Source of the DNA: Plazaster borealis
Lineage: Eukaryota > Echinodermata > Asteroidea > Forcipulatida > Labidiasteridae
Length of the DNA: 64,000 nt
Assembly (NCBI GenBank): GCA_021014325.1
Contig: CM037460.1
Coordinates: 17,589,486 to 17,653,485 of the forward strand
Direction: 5' to 3'
The notes below the pieces were generated by a model that worked only from the letters and a program-made list of their open reading frames with translations, did not search any database and was not told the DNA's origin. How positions within the stretch are numbered: the first letter of the stretch is position 1; every line of letters begins with the position of its first letter. Below are positions 53,948 through 64,000 of this stretch, piece by piece. The translations under genes and the position numbers were made by a program.

Positions 53948-53953
53948 TTTATT
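53948..53953 (-). promoter_or_regulatory. Candidate polyadenylation signal of POMGNT2
   Basis: AATAAA on the minus strand about 55 nt past the TGA stop of POMGNT2. The only canonical hexamer close to the stop; a very short 3' UTR would follow. Position-based inference. Confidence 0.45.
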
Positions 53954-54008
53954 AATAAGAACACATGTTGTGTATAGCAGTCAACTGCAAATATTCAAAC
54001 TGCACTCC

Positions 54009-55727
54009 TCAACAAACAGCGTCGGTAAAAGGCCCCTGGATGTCTCCCACTAAACATCTCACCCAAATTCTATAACTTTCGGTTTCTTCAATGCCATCGG
54101 TGAAAACAAACTCAGTAAACTGCATTATGTAAGCTTCATTCACATCCCTATGTAACTGCTGTATCCACACCTCATATTTGACTTCATTAATATTCATATA
54201 TTCAACATTCCAAGGTTGGTGCCATGAGATGTGCAAACCGTTCTTTCTTTCGCACATGAAGTTTTGAATTTCACTGGGAAATAAATTTAAGGTAGTCGTA
54301 ACCTTTCTGATCTGTTCACTTTCCCCAAGGCCATTTGCGAGTGCATCTAGCAGGGGAGGTATATCAATAATTGTGTCTTGGTATATACGAAAGAGCCACT
54401 CTGGGTTGGAGCAACACAGGTGTTGTGGTACTTCTGTTGATTCCATAATTTGTTTCTGCTCTTCGAGACTCAGATGGTTTATGCCACCATAAACAGGTAG
54501 CGCATCTGGATGCGCAACAGCGTGGTCAGGGTTCACATTCTGCCAGGACCTGTAGACGATTCCCATGTCTTGGAGTTCAACCAGCGTCTTGTAAGGGGTG
54601 TAGTGGGCGGGGTTGATGGCGTATGGGAACAGTTCCAGAAGAACGGACCCCGGGGGTAGAAACATGGCGAGGATCAAGAGAGAACCGTGCATTCCGATCA
54701 AGGCTTTAGCACATGATATCATCTCAATAAGATGTGCTACTGGGAAGTCTTCAAGACCAGCGGTGATGACTCGCATTCCTGTTCTCTGGGCAATTTCAGA
54801 CACGAGCTCAATCTCATTCAGAATCAGTCTCGTTGATCTCCTTGTGATTAGGACAGCGTAACTGTCAGCAGGTTCACAGCCTGTGAATCCTATCCGACCA
54901 TGCACAAAATGCACGAACAGTTTAACTTTGGCTGCCGATAGGTGGGATTCGAGGACTGGCCCCTGGGGGACTTGGAATCCATACTGGTACCAAACTGTCG
55001 CGTTTGATAAACCAACGTGTGCTTCCTCGAAGCACACCAAACTTTGGTCTAAACCCTCTACAAGATCACCTTTCAGTAAAGGTCGCTGGTGAAACAGAAC
55101 TTTTACGAAATCCATGAAGTCTCCCTCAGGGAATCCATCCAGGAAAACTAGTTGAGCACCTGGTGTAAAGTCTGTCTTCTTCATCAATCCAGCCTGCAAC
55201 ATGGTGTGAAATAGCGGCAGGAGGTCATCATGAAACACATGCATGATGTTGTTTGGGTAGAAGCGATTCACGAGGACGTGCTTCCCGGTGAACAGTTTGA
55301 CCGTCTGGAATCTCTCCAGAGCTGAAACGGGAAGACTGCTGTAGTGGAAGTACTGGGTGTTGTGGTCCGGGACGGAAGACAAATCGACCAAAGCTGGGTC
55401 GAAGAGGCTCCGAGGAAGTCCAGATGAGATGGATCGAGGGCCTTCAAGAAAGACAAACTCCTTGTGTTTCTGAGAGAAGCAAAGGTTGTGAAACCTGCAC
55501 ATTCTGTTGGTGTTGCTGGATCCGACGCACCAAACAGAGGTTCCACCCTCCAAGATTGCCTGGTCAACTGTCTCTGGCTTCACTTTTCCCCTCAGTTGTA
55601 ACCTTTGAGACTCTGAAGCTAATTTAGTTGAGCAGTTCGAGAGCTTCTCCTCTAAAATGAGGCATCTGTAAACACCCCATGCTGCTAACAATACAGCCAA
55701 GACCGTCAAAGTGTCAGATAAAGTCAT
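54009..55727 (-). CDS. POMGNT2: Protein O-linked-mannose beta-1,4-N-acetylglucosaminyltransferase 2
   Basis: ER type II membrane enzyme that adds GlcNAc in beta-1,4 linkage to O-mannose, as on alpha-dystroglycan (family knowledge; GT61). A single exon of 572 codons plus stop, close to the 580 residues of human POMGNT2. The start is set at 55727: ACAATGA gives A at -3, and the next residues form the signal anchor (about 4-22). The frame stays open upstream to 55865, but that part is basic and polar and unlike the family. Landmarks: VWCVGSS and MCRFHNLCFS near 65-85, DHNTQYFHYSSLP near 121, NRFYPNNIMHVFHDDLLPLF at 154-173, ITRRSTRLILNE near 294, GMHGSLLILAMFLPPGSVLL near 345, HLCCSNPEWLFRIYQDT near 436, and a C-terminal fibronectin III-like domain from about 480. 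The identification is firm. Confidence 0.97.
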   Translation of the reverse strand: MTLSDTLTVLAVLLAAWGVYRCLILEEKLSNCSTKLASESQRLQLRGKVKPETVDQAILEGGTSVWCVGSSNTNRMCRFHNLCFSQKHKEFVFLEGPRSISSGLPRSLFDPALVDLSSVPDHNTQYFHYSSLPVSALERFQTVKLFTGKHVLVNRFYPNNIMHVFHDDLLPLFHTMLQAGLMKKTDFTPGAQLVFLDGFPEGDFMDFVKVLFHQRPLLKGDLVEGLDQSLVCFEEAHVGLSNATVWYQYGFQVPQGPVLESHLSAAKVKLFVHFVHGRIGFTGCEPADSYAVLITRRSTRLILNEIELVSEIAQRTGMRVITAGLEDFPVAHLIEMISCAKALIGMHGSLLILAMFLPPGSVLLELFPYAINPAHYTPYKTLVELQDMGIVYRSWQNVNPDHAVAHPDALPVYGGINHLSLEEQKQIMESTEVPQHLCCSNPEWLFRIYQDTIIDIPPLLDALANGLGESEQIRKVTTTLNLFPSEIQNFMCERKNGLHISWHQPWNVEYMNINEVKYEVWIQQLHRDVNEAYIMQFTEFVFTDGIEETESYRIWVRCLVGDIQGPFTDAVC

Positions 55728-55911
55728 TGTTGCCTTGTCACTATGCCTTCTAGACGTTTGACGACCATCTGGTAGTGACACATTACTGGAAGGTTTTGCG
55801 CAGCAGTATCGATTCCTGGCACGTTCTTCTTTTAGAAGTACATGGGTATTCCTGTAAATAATCAAGAAAAGTAATAAACCACAAAGAAACTGACCGGGTA
55901 AATTTTAAATA

Positions 55912-56080
55912 ATTTGGGGTTAAACAAAGAAAAATTGACTAGAGCAGGGTTTGAACCAAGACCTCCGGATTAACGTGTCGGCGCTCTACCAACTGAGCTA
56001 TCTAGCCCTGTGTCGGCGGTCTCCCTATTTTGTCAATATCTTTGTTCGGGGTGCCAGTCAGAAGCCATAAAACCATTAGC
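55912..56080 (-). mobile_element. tRNA-derived SINE (family S3)
   Basis: On minus: GGGCTAGATAGCTCAGTTGG TAGAGCGC, GTTAATCCGGAGGTCTTGGT, GTTTGAACC-type B box inverted on plus, then the CTAGTCAATTTTTCTTTG tail. Lies 5' of POMGNT2; the anticodon-like triplet is GTT. Confidence 0.65.
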
Positions 56081-56084
56081 TGCC

Positions 56085-57670
56085 GTGTTGCCAGGGATCA
56101 CACCCAAGTTTGATACAACCTGGGAAGCGGCAGCCAAGAGTTCACCTTAAGAGGGTGCGGTTTTTTTTTTCCAAAAAAGTTGCATTCCCAAATTACTCAA
56201 GAAAAGATGAGGGGAAAAATGCTTTCTTAATTCATATCCTATATGAATTATAAATTTAGACATGAAATTAAAGATAAGCATCGAAATACTTAGGGGGAAA
56301 ATGTCAAAACACAACATGTATTTACTGATCAAAAGATAGAAGCAGTCTTTGGGGGCGCATGCATAAAATGGAAACTTTTGATTAAAAATTTTGGTTTAAT
56401 AGTCCTTCAGCAGTCTGAGACACGAATGTAAAATGAACAAACTTGTCAGGATTTTCTTCTACAGCAACATCATCATGTATTGTAAAGGAAAACTTACATC
56501 ATTGTTATGAAAAACAAGACAGGTGTGTTCGATAAATTGATTTGCATTTATAATATGCTGATATTGAAGATTTGTAGCACACTATAAGACGAGATTAATG
56601 TGCTGTAACTATCATAGCCTTAAAAAATATAAAAGACATAGCATCACTTTAACCTTATACTTGTAAAAACACACAAACCCCAAGAGTGATTTATTCGTGT
56701 ATGGTTCAAAGCTAACTAATTCTGAACACCCACCCCCCCCCCCCCCCCCCCATAATCTGGTCCACAGAGCGCGGTAAAGCACTCCCAGCCCTCTATGCGC
56801 ATTACTCTTACCATACGGTCCACAACTTTCCATCCCGCCCACGCGAGCCAAACGGCGAGGCATAATTCCCGCGTATTCTATAATGCCGTTATAAACATCA
56901 TTATAGATTCACAAGATACACGATCACCTAGTGCCGTTTATAAGTAGCCCTGATCAGAGCAGACAGTGGAGAGTTTAGAAGATGGATATAACCTATGTTG
57001 GATATTTTAAATCAATCTTGCGTTGAATAATTAATTAGAATGATTTAAAATATACAGAAATATTAATTTCAAGTGTATTTAAATGAATTTCATGGCTGGT
57101 TTTAAGTTTACGTCATGTGTAAACTCTACTTTGCATTATAACTGTTTATAGTTAAAACTGAATTGTGTTAAAACATTATTATTTGTGAGTGGTAGGTCCA
57201 ATCCGGCAGTTCTGCGTGGATAAATGAGTTCGTGCTTCACTTATTATTACGTGGGGCGTATGCCAAGGATGCCACAGTATGCCTCCCGCGATCCCAAAAT
57301 CAATGAGGACAAACTGACACTGTATCTTGGACAGCAAGTCCTACGCACTCCCGTGAAGATGAATTTAATTAACCCTCTCGCCTCTTCCGTCTGCGCCGGC
57401 GAAACGGGTATTCCTCCGCGGTCGTAAAAAAATAATAATAATACTAGACTTAAGGGTCAGTTCTTCATAGCGGCACATAGGCACAGCGCTGAGCGAACCA
57501 CCAGTGCAGTTTGTGCGTGTGAATTGCTAATCAACGTATAGCACAATATTTACCGAATAACATAACGCAAGTGACTTTGATTGGAACTACCTTGCTATCA
57601 GCAGCAGATAGCCGTGGTATACATCTTCACAACAAGACACTTGCGTGTGTGAAAAGAAAAAAAAACAAAA
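56085..57670. other. Intergenic region between POMGNT2 and the VAT1L-like gene
   Basis: Contains an 18-20-nt poly-C tract at ~56733-56752 and otherwise unique AT-rich DNA. The genes are divergent, with 1943 bp between the two start codons, so this holds both 5' ends. An open frame at 57224-57427 has no family resemblance and is not called. Confidence 0.5.
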
Positions 57671-57882
57671 ATGGCGGAAAAAGGAGCTGACCAGACGGCA
57701 ACTGGGGGTGGTCAAGACGAGCCGGATAAGACGACTCCGGCAGCGGATTCCACCAAGGGAACTGAGCCTGAGATGAGAGCCGTTGTCCTGCAGTCCTTCG
57801 GGGGCGTCAACCGGCTCAAGGTGATGAAGAAGACGGTACCGATACCAAAAGATGGCGAGGTACTGGTTCGCGTCAAGGCTTG
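57671..57882 (+). CDS. VAT1L: VAT-1 homolog-like protein, first coding exon
   Basis: ATG at 57671 (AAAATGG, good Kozak), 70 codons plus two bases, then donor GTAAGT at 57883. A low-complexity acidic/Gly/Thr head (residues 1-34) precedes EMRAVVLQSFGGVNRLKVMK, the first beta strands of the quinone-oxidoreductase/MDR fold; VAT1L has EMRAVVLAGFGG-NKL at the same place, after a similar disordered head. The exon stops in the middle of the codon for the KA-C residue that precedes GLNF in VAT1/VAT1L, so the phase fits the family. VAT1L rather than VAT1 is suggested by 'EMRAVVL'. No second exon was recognised in the following 6.1 kb, so intron 1 runs past the window end. Confidence 0.8.
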
Positions 57883-58686
57883 GTAAGTGTCCGCGCGAGA
57901 GAGAGAGGATGTTAATTTGAAATAAATTATGCACGCAACAGGCCCCCGGGAGGAATGATAATGTACTTGTACCAGCAGGAATGAAATCATTTTAAGCAAT
58001 GTCGATTATCTTAATCCATTCGGTTCCTCTCTGATCCTGCGATAATGGATACCTCTGAGGGGCCTTCTGGGCATAAATTATTAAAAATGCGACGCACCTT
58101 TGTAAAGAACGTCGACCGATTAAACTTAATTTGGGCCAATTTACGCTAATTGTATATCGATGGCGTGCATGGGAAGCACTGTACTGTATGCTTTTTCATA
58201 TATACATGTAGGTCTACATCTAATTGTGTGTGCTTTGCTCCGTCATAACAGTAGAATGTAAACATTAATGATTGGACATTTTAAACGCGTATTAAATATT
58301 ATTTTTTATTGGCAAAAAAATAGTTCAAAAGACTATATAACATATTGCGCTGAAGATGGATCTTATTCGTAATGGGTTCATTCGCTGCAACATTTTGAGA
58401 AGAGTGGCGGGTGCATATGCAAAGAACAAGAGTAGGCCTATCTAAATTTGTCATTATAAATGCCATTAACAACGTCGGCATTTCATGCAAGAGTGTACAT
58501 CGAGCTATTGTTTATGCTTGTTTGGTTGTGTGTGGGGTTTTTTTAAGTTCTCGTTACGGTTTTGTTTTTCTTCTTCTGTATTCTTGCAATCCATATTATG
58601 TGTTCCATCAATCGGGCATGTCCGTATTGTTTTCATCTTTGACGTTTCAAGTGAAGATGATCCAATTGGGATGCCATCTATGAACT

Positions 58687-58867
58687 GGGCCCAATTTCAT
58701 GGAGTTGCCTATAAGCACAAAACAATAATTGTGCTAACTGAATAAGGTTACCAGTCAAAATGCAATGTCACGTGTACCGTCTTTGACTGGTTGCCTGCTT
58801 AGTTTTGCGAAGCACATTAATTGCTACGCAAAATGATCTGCTCAAGCATTTCAATGACACTTGGCCC
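58687..58867. mobile_element. MITE family F6
   Basis: GGGCCCAATTTCATGGAGTT to ATTTCAATGACACTTGGCCC, with AATAAGGTTACCAGTCAAAA inside. Confidence 0.7.
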
Positions 58868-58869
58868 TG

Positions 58870-60120
58870 ATCACGGGAAGAGCGGGAAGGGTGATGCTGT
58901 GGGGTGACTCTGGGCACCAGGCTATATAGCGAGCCCCAGTTGAGTTGATATGGACCTTTATCATGGTGTGGACATCTTGATTTTCACCAATCTGAACCAA
59001 TGTAACCAAACCGAGGCTGGAAGAAAAATAGTCTGGTTCATTGTTTTTAGTGCAATGAATAATAGCATTCATTACTGTTATTGGATACAGGAAGCACGAC
59101 CAATATATGGTGGCAGCATGATAGTGTGACGAGTGTTAACAACAGTATTTGTTACGGTTCTAAATCGTCCAACTTCTCTCTGTATCAAAGGCATTCATCC
59201 TCAACCATTAAAATCCCGCCGGGATAAACAAAACATTCGGAAAAAATCTGCTTGGATACAAAATTATTTGTCAAAACCTGCCAGCTTCTAAATTTTTGCG
59301 ATAGGTTATTACGAAAAGGGACAGTTATGTCTGATTAAAATACCTGAATAATCGAACTATTTTACATAATTTACTGGCCGCCACTTGTCTTGGTCTTCTT
59401 GTCTTATAATATTCATAATTTATCTAAGTCCATCACAGTGTGTATTATTATGAAGGAAGAGGCCATTATCACAGTCTTCTATTAATTTTGAAGTAGCTAG
59501 ATGACATTCAACAGTCTCCAATGCAGTCACACGAAGCCTTTTGTACACAGCAGTAATACACAGCAGATATTACAATGTCTCCAAGGATTGTAAAAACCCG
59601 TACGTGGCCTAGCTACCGTAATCGATCCCAACCACCGAACCACTCAATGATTCCTTGCCGTGATATACGCCCCCGCTTCCCCCCGTCAACCGCCGCTGCT
59701 CTCGCCAGAGCGGACCTTACCCCCGTGTGCGGACGTAGGCAGGCTCGGGCAGCACCATGAATAACGCACTCCATTATAATATACACTCCAGTTGGTAATA
59801 AGAAGAATTTTGCAAGCTGCCTCAATCAAATTAAATGCCCAGGGTCTAAATAAATGATTAGGTTTGCTAATTTCAAATTTTGACTGGAGACACAATTTCG
59901 AAAACAGCGAGTTTAATTCATGGCAAATCTCTGTAATTCCTTTTCCACTCCACTGCAGCGAATCGATGAGTCATCAATAATGAGGCTACTTATTTTTCTT
60001 ACAGTAATTTAAAACACTGTAATATTAAAGCAATCAGACATTATCAGGAAACTGACGACCAATGCCTGATGATGTCTCAATTTCAAACGTGTTAGGCCTA
60101 GCCGTACTACTTGAATATTT
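58870..60120. other. Intron 1 of the VAT1L-like gene, no feature recognised
   Basis: No exon resembling the VAT1/VAT1L GLNF-DLM segment is visible. A GC-richer patch at 59630-59760 encodes nothing recognisable. Confidence 0.5.
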
Positions 60121-60130
60121 TTAAAGGTAT

Positions 60131-60306
60131 AATAGACCTTATGCACATGATGTCATTTCAGTAGGGCGCCCTCGCCTAGAGGTCAAAAGGAGGTCGTTAA
60201 TTGGCCAATCCTGTGCGCCGCGCGTACAAATCTGTGCGTTTCGATTGTTTCGTCATCGTTTTACCTCTAAGATGGCGGCTGGAGGACGTCAATGCATAAG
60301 GTCTAT
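60131..60306. mobile_element. CRE-ended MITE family F7 (reference copy)
   Basis: AATAGACCTTATGCACATGA to GACGTCAATGCATAAGGTCTATT; internal GCGCCCTCGCCTAGAGGTCA and CCTCTAAGATGGCGGCTGG. A half-copy (CATCGTTTTACCTCTAAAGA TGGCGG) is at 60785-60908. Confidence 0.75.
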
Positions 60307-61091
60307 TCGTTTTTTGGAGGAGACTGCTCGTTCTGATCTCCCACTTATTCAAACAACACATAATTCAATAAACCATAGAGAAAGGACATAAACCAATGAC
60401 ATTTCATAAAATCAAATTAGGCGGTCACAGTTCCGAGAGCAAACCGAATGATGATTTACGTTTTGTCATACAGGGAAGATGCGCATGTTCAATTTTGCAA
60501 ATTATTAAACTAGCAAACCGAGTGTGAAGGATAATTTTCTCTTCTAGGCTGTATCGAAATACATTGGTTCTGGTATCCTTTTTATAAACAAACGAAAAAC
60601 AATTAATAACCTTTAATAAGCTTTTTCTATCATGACCGATCATATGTCATGAATATAAGACAAATTCATAGACAATGTCTTGCACCAGTGTTTTTTTTTT
60701 TTGTTGCCATTACTGGGGACCCAAATATGCCTATACAGTTCATTAAGTCAACACAACATGGGCAGTCGTGCTACCATGGGCAGCGCGCCGTATCGATACG
60801 AGTGAGCAGCGCGTGCTGGGGATAAAAATGTGCGTTTTCCATTGTTTCATCATCGTTTTACCTCTAAAGATGGCGGCATGATGACGTCAATGCATTTATA
60901 GCGGTCCATTGGACAACCTTGTCATTACATTTAAGAGTAAACTATTAACTGGCATCGAAACTACGGGTACCCGAAAGTGCATGTAGCAGTAGCACTGTAC
61001 TCCGTACCTAAATATACACTGATGAGATAGAAAAACACAAAAGCAGTTGCGCTAAAAATGAAAATCAATTATTGCCATCAACTGCTCTTTC

Positions 61092-61435
61092 TTAACAGTA
61101 TTGCACACTTTTGGTAACAGCTCAAAATCAGTGTCCACATTTTGTGTGATTCAACATAATGTATGAACAAACAAACCTGTGAAAGTTTGAGCCCAATTGG
61201 TCATCGAGATCACGAGAAAATAGTGAAAAGAGACCTTATGTGTTTTCTGTTTTTTCAAATTATCGCGCGTGATAAAAACTATTGTTTAACTCATTTCTCA
61301 GAAACGATAGCATTTTAGGCAGAAATATTTTAAGGAACCCTTTCAACCATTACTTACTTTAAATCATGTAAGTTATGTGTGAATCTGTGAACATTTGGGG
61401 TTTTCGATCTTACCAATAGTGTACAGAGCCTTTAA
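61092..61435. mobile_element. TTAA MITE family F2 (uninterrupted)
   Basis: TTAACAGTATTGCACACTTT to AATAGTGTACAGAGCCTTTAA; shares its right TTAA (61432-61435) with the F1 copy that follows. Confidence 0.83.
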
Positions 61436-61755
61436 AGGCATCGTACACGTTTGGTAATTGTCAAAGACCAGTGTTCTCATTTTGTGTATTCCAACATATG
61501 CATAAATTAACAATCCTGTGAAAATTTGGGCTCAATTGGTCACCGAAGTTGCAAGAAAATGATAAAAGAAAATACACCCTTGTTGTACAAATTTGTGTGC
61601 TTTCAGTTAGGAATAAAAACTTCTTTCTAGAACTTTTTATTATTTTAGTGAGAAATACTTCTTTCTCAAAAACAGCTCTCTGTTGCTCGTTACCAGGTCA
61701 GTTTTTATGCTAATATATATTTTGAGTAATTACCAAACGTGTACGATGCCTTTAA
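61432..61755. mobile_element. TTAA MITE family F1, abutting F2
   Basis: TTAAAGGCATCGTACACGTT to ACGTGTACGATGCCTTTAA; ~50 bp internal deletion relative to the other F1 copies (lacks CTACGTTACTTCAGAGGGAG). Confidence 0.83.
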
Positions 61756-62300
61756 GTCTCAAGCAATGTTATTCCATTTTCTGTAGAACAACAATATTGT
61801 ACGCCGTTCACTAGGGGTACTTTCACCAAGATTTAATTCTTCTTTCTTTTACAGAATGGTTTAAAATTACCTCATGATAGATGGAATTGGCGTCACCAAG
61901 AATATGGACACAGCGATTAGTAGATAAATATTTCCAGTAATAATAATCTGCTGAAAATGACATGGCAATAAAGATACTAAATGATACTATACTTTTTTGT
62001 TCTTGTGAGTTGGCTTCATATCTTTCTTGTTTTATTCTTCTTTTTAAAAATAAATAATAACACAGTTAGGAAAAGAAAGCAAATTATAATTTCTCCCAGC
62101 GTATACACATATTCTGATGTCTATCAAATTCACAAGCAATTCATATAAATAAACACAGTGGGTATAAGCCTATTATGATTATTTTTGTTCAATGCAAGTT
62201 TGCCCCAAACAAGGCTAAAAGCCACTCTTGGTAAGGGGCTACAAGAAAAAATATTAAAGATTAAAACAACTCAGGGGAGCTGAAGGTAGGAATTGATATT

Positions 62301-62769
62301 TCCATTACTTACTTTAAATCATGTAAGTTATGTGTAAATCTGTGAACATTTGGGGTTTTCGATGTTACCAATAGTGTACAGAGCCTTAAAAGGCATGGTA
62401 CACGTTTGGAAATTGTCAAAGACCAGTGTTCTTACTTATGGTATCCCAACATAAAATATGCATAAAATAACAAGCCTGTGAAAATTTGGGCTCAATTGGT
62501 CATCGAAGTTGCAAGAAAATGATGAAAGAAAAAACACCCTTGTTGTACAAATTTGTGTGCTTTCAAATAGGAATAAAAACTTCTTTATGCAAGAAGTTTT
62601 TATTATTTTAGTGAGAAATGACCTCTTTTTTCAAAAACTACGTTACTTCAGAGGGAGTCGTTTCCTACAATGTTTTATACTATCAACAGCTCTCCGTTGC
62701 TTCTTACCAAGTAAGATTTTATGCTAATATTTGTTTTGAGTCATTACCAAACGTGTACGATACCTTTAA
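62301..62769. mobile_element. F2 fragment joined to a full F1 MITE
   Basis: 62301-62389 is the right quarter of F2 (ATTACTTACTTTAAATCATG to GTGTACAGAGCCTTAA); 62386-62769 is a full F1 (TTAAAAGGCATGGTACACGT to GTGTACGATACCTTTAA). The same F2-F1 junction as 61092-61755, so this pair is probably a duplicate of it. Confidence 0.75.
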
Positions 62770-62950
62770 ACCGGGCACCAGACATGTTCATAAAAAATAT
62801 ATGAGGCATTTTAGGTCCCTGGGGAAGCACACTGCACGCCAGGTGGCCATTGATGTCATTAAACGCAGACAAAGAACAATCAAAAAGAATAAAATGGGGG
62901 GAAATTGTACCAGCAACATTGCACTTTCTCAGTGCTTGGAGTCTGAGGGT

Positions 62951-63348
62951 TTAAAGGGATTGTATACGTTTGGTAATTGGAACCCACTGTTTGTTTCAAT
63001 CCTATATATTTGTAGATATATACCATAAAACTAGCCTGTAAAAATTTCATTTCAAAAGGTGATAGCATTTTTGAGATATTGCCGAAAATCTGGAGCAGTT
63101 ATGTCTACGCAGGAAGAATAACCTGCAATTGGAATACACTATCTGAGAAACGTTACTGCAGTAACGCTTCTCAGATTCAATTTTTTTGTGGGGAAAAAAG
63201 TGATATCTTTTTCCATAACCTCAGTACTTCGAAGTGAACAATTTCTAAAAATGCATTATACTATCCAAAGCTGCTGTACTTCTTACCAAGTAAGTTCTTA
63301 TTGCCATTTATTTTCAGAGTCGTTACCAAACGTATACAGACCCTTTAA
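62951..63348. mobile_element. TTAA MITE family F4
   Basis: TTAAAGGGATTGTATACGTT to AAACGTATACAGACCCTTTAA, ~398 bp, with central GTTACTGCAGTAACG palindrome. Confidence 0.83.
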
Positions 63349-63499
63349 AGACAATGATAACAACGTTCCAAGTTTTAATCCATTGTTAGCATTGTTAAAA
63401 AAGACACAAACAGGCAAAACTTTCATCGTGTGTAAATCTGTCCAGTGTCCTTGTTTCGCCGTCATTTTTTTCAAAGTATCTGCCCTCCATCCTCAAAGA

Positions 63500-63889
63500 G
63501 GATTGCCATTAATTTTCAGAGTCATTACCAAACGTATACAGACCCTTTAAAGGCCCTGTACACTATTGGTGAGATCGAAAAACACAAATGTTCACAGATT
63601 CACACATAACTTACATAATTTAAAATAAGTAATGGTTGAAAGGGTTCCTTAAAATATTTCTGCCTAAAATGCTATCGTTTCTGAGAAATGAGTGAAACAA
63701 TAGTTTTTATCACCTGCGATATTTTGAAACAACAGAAAACACATAAGGTCTCTTTTTACTATTTTCTCGTGATTTCGATGACCAAATGAGCTCAAACTTT
63801 CACAGGTTTGTTTGTTCATGCACATGTTGAATCACACAAAATGTGGACACTGATTTTGAGCTGTTACCAAAAGTGTACAATACCTTTAA
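63500..63889. mobile_element. F4 right-end fragment abutting an inverted F2 MITE
   Basis: 63500-63550 repeats the F4 right end (ATTACCAAACGTATACAGAC CCTTTAA); 63547-63889 is an inverted F2 (TTAAAGGCCCTGTACACTAT to AAAGTGTACAATACCTTTAA). They share the TTAA at 63547-63550. Confidence 0.78.
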
Positions 63890-64000
63890 GTGCAAAGCGA
63901 ACACAGTGTCCCATGAATAACAGTGTTGGTCCCGAGTGTAATTAGAACCTCAGATTATACTTGTATGAGGGGGCAGGTCAAAGGTTAGCACTTACTATCG

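Noticed and set aside
57224..57427. 67-codon open frame upstream of the VAT1L-like exon
   Set aside because: No homology, no splice context, and ordinary length for chance.
1..64000. CRISPR array, rRNA or bacterial operon
   Set aside because: The tandem repeats lack alternating unique spacers, no rRNA sequence is seen, and all supported genes are intron-containing or eukaryotic in type.

Overview
This window is animal nuclear DNA: AT-rich, with GT-AG introns, protein-coding exons thinly spread among many short DNA transposons and tRNA-derived SINEs, and no bacterial-style operons. The gene content (a single p107/p130-type pocket protein, POMGNT2, a VAT-1-like gene, secreted Kunitz proteins) together with the abundance of TTAA-flanked MITEs and the 'GGGCCCAATTTCATA' palindromic MITEs suggests a marine invertebrate deuterostome, most likely an echinoderm such as a sea star. 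The clade is inferred from general familiarity; it was not tested.

Layout. (1) 1-25967, plus strand: the 3' sixteen exons of a retinoblastoma-like gene (p107/p130). All join in frame into about 929 residues ending at a TGA at 25965-25967. The 5' exons lie before the window. Its introns hold MITEs, SINEs, a 104-bp tandem array, a 446-bp long inverted repeat, a nested transposon pair and a 1.08-kb transposon of which a truncated second copy opens the window. (2) 26000-33700: no recognised gene; a TIR element, a SINE, TTAA MITEs, a CRE-containing MITE and a Mutator-like element with 9-bp target duplication. (3) 33680-43916: a direct tandem duplication carrying two minus-strand, two-exon Kunitz genes. 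The distal copy (39515-43325) is intact and has a 2.65-kb transposon in its intron. The proximal copy (35833-37105) has a 1-nt deletion causing a premature stop, and a hAT-type MITE inserted right at its stop codon. (4) 44424-46870: a minisatellite of 45-57-bp monomers with a higher-order period of about 216 bp. (5) 46900-53940: repeats only. (6) 54009-55727, minus: intronless POMGNT2. (7) 57671-57882, plus: first coding exon of a VAT1/VAT1L-type gene whose remaining exons lie beyond the window. (8) 57900-64000: intron 1 of that gene, with chains of abutting TTAA MITEs.

The genes are not an operon and I see no functional link between them. The pocket protein represses E2F targets in the nucleus, POMGNT2 extends O-mannosyl glycans in the ER, VAT-1-like proteins are medium-chain reductase-fold proteins, and the Kunitz proteins are predicted to be secreted. 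The strongest candidates for something undescribed are the Kunitz pair, whose domains both lack the same disulfide (positions 14 and 38 of the BPTI scheme), and the unusually readable transposon archaeology: a paralogous empty site, shared TTAA junctions, nested insertions, and a target duplication that contains a stop codon.
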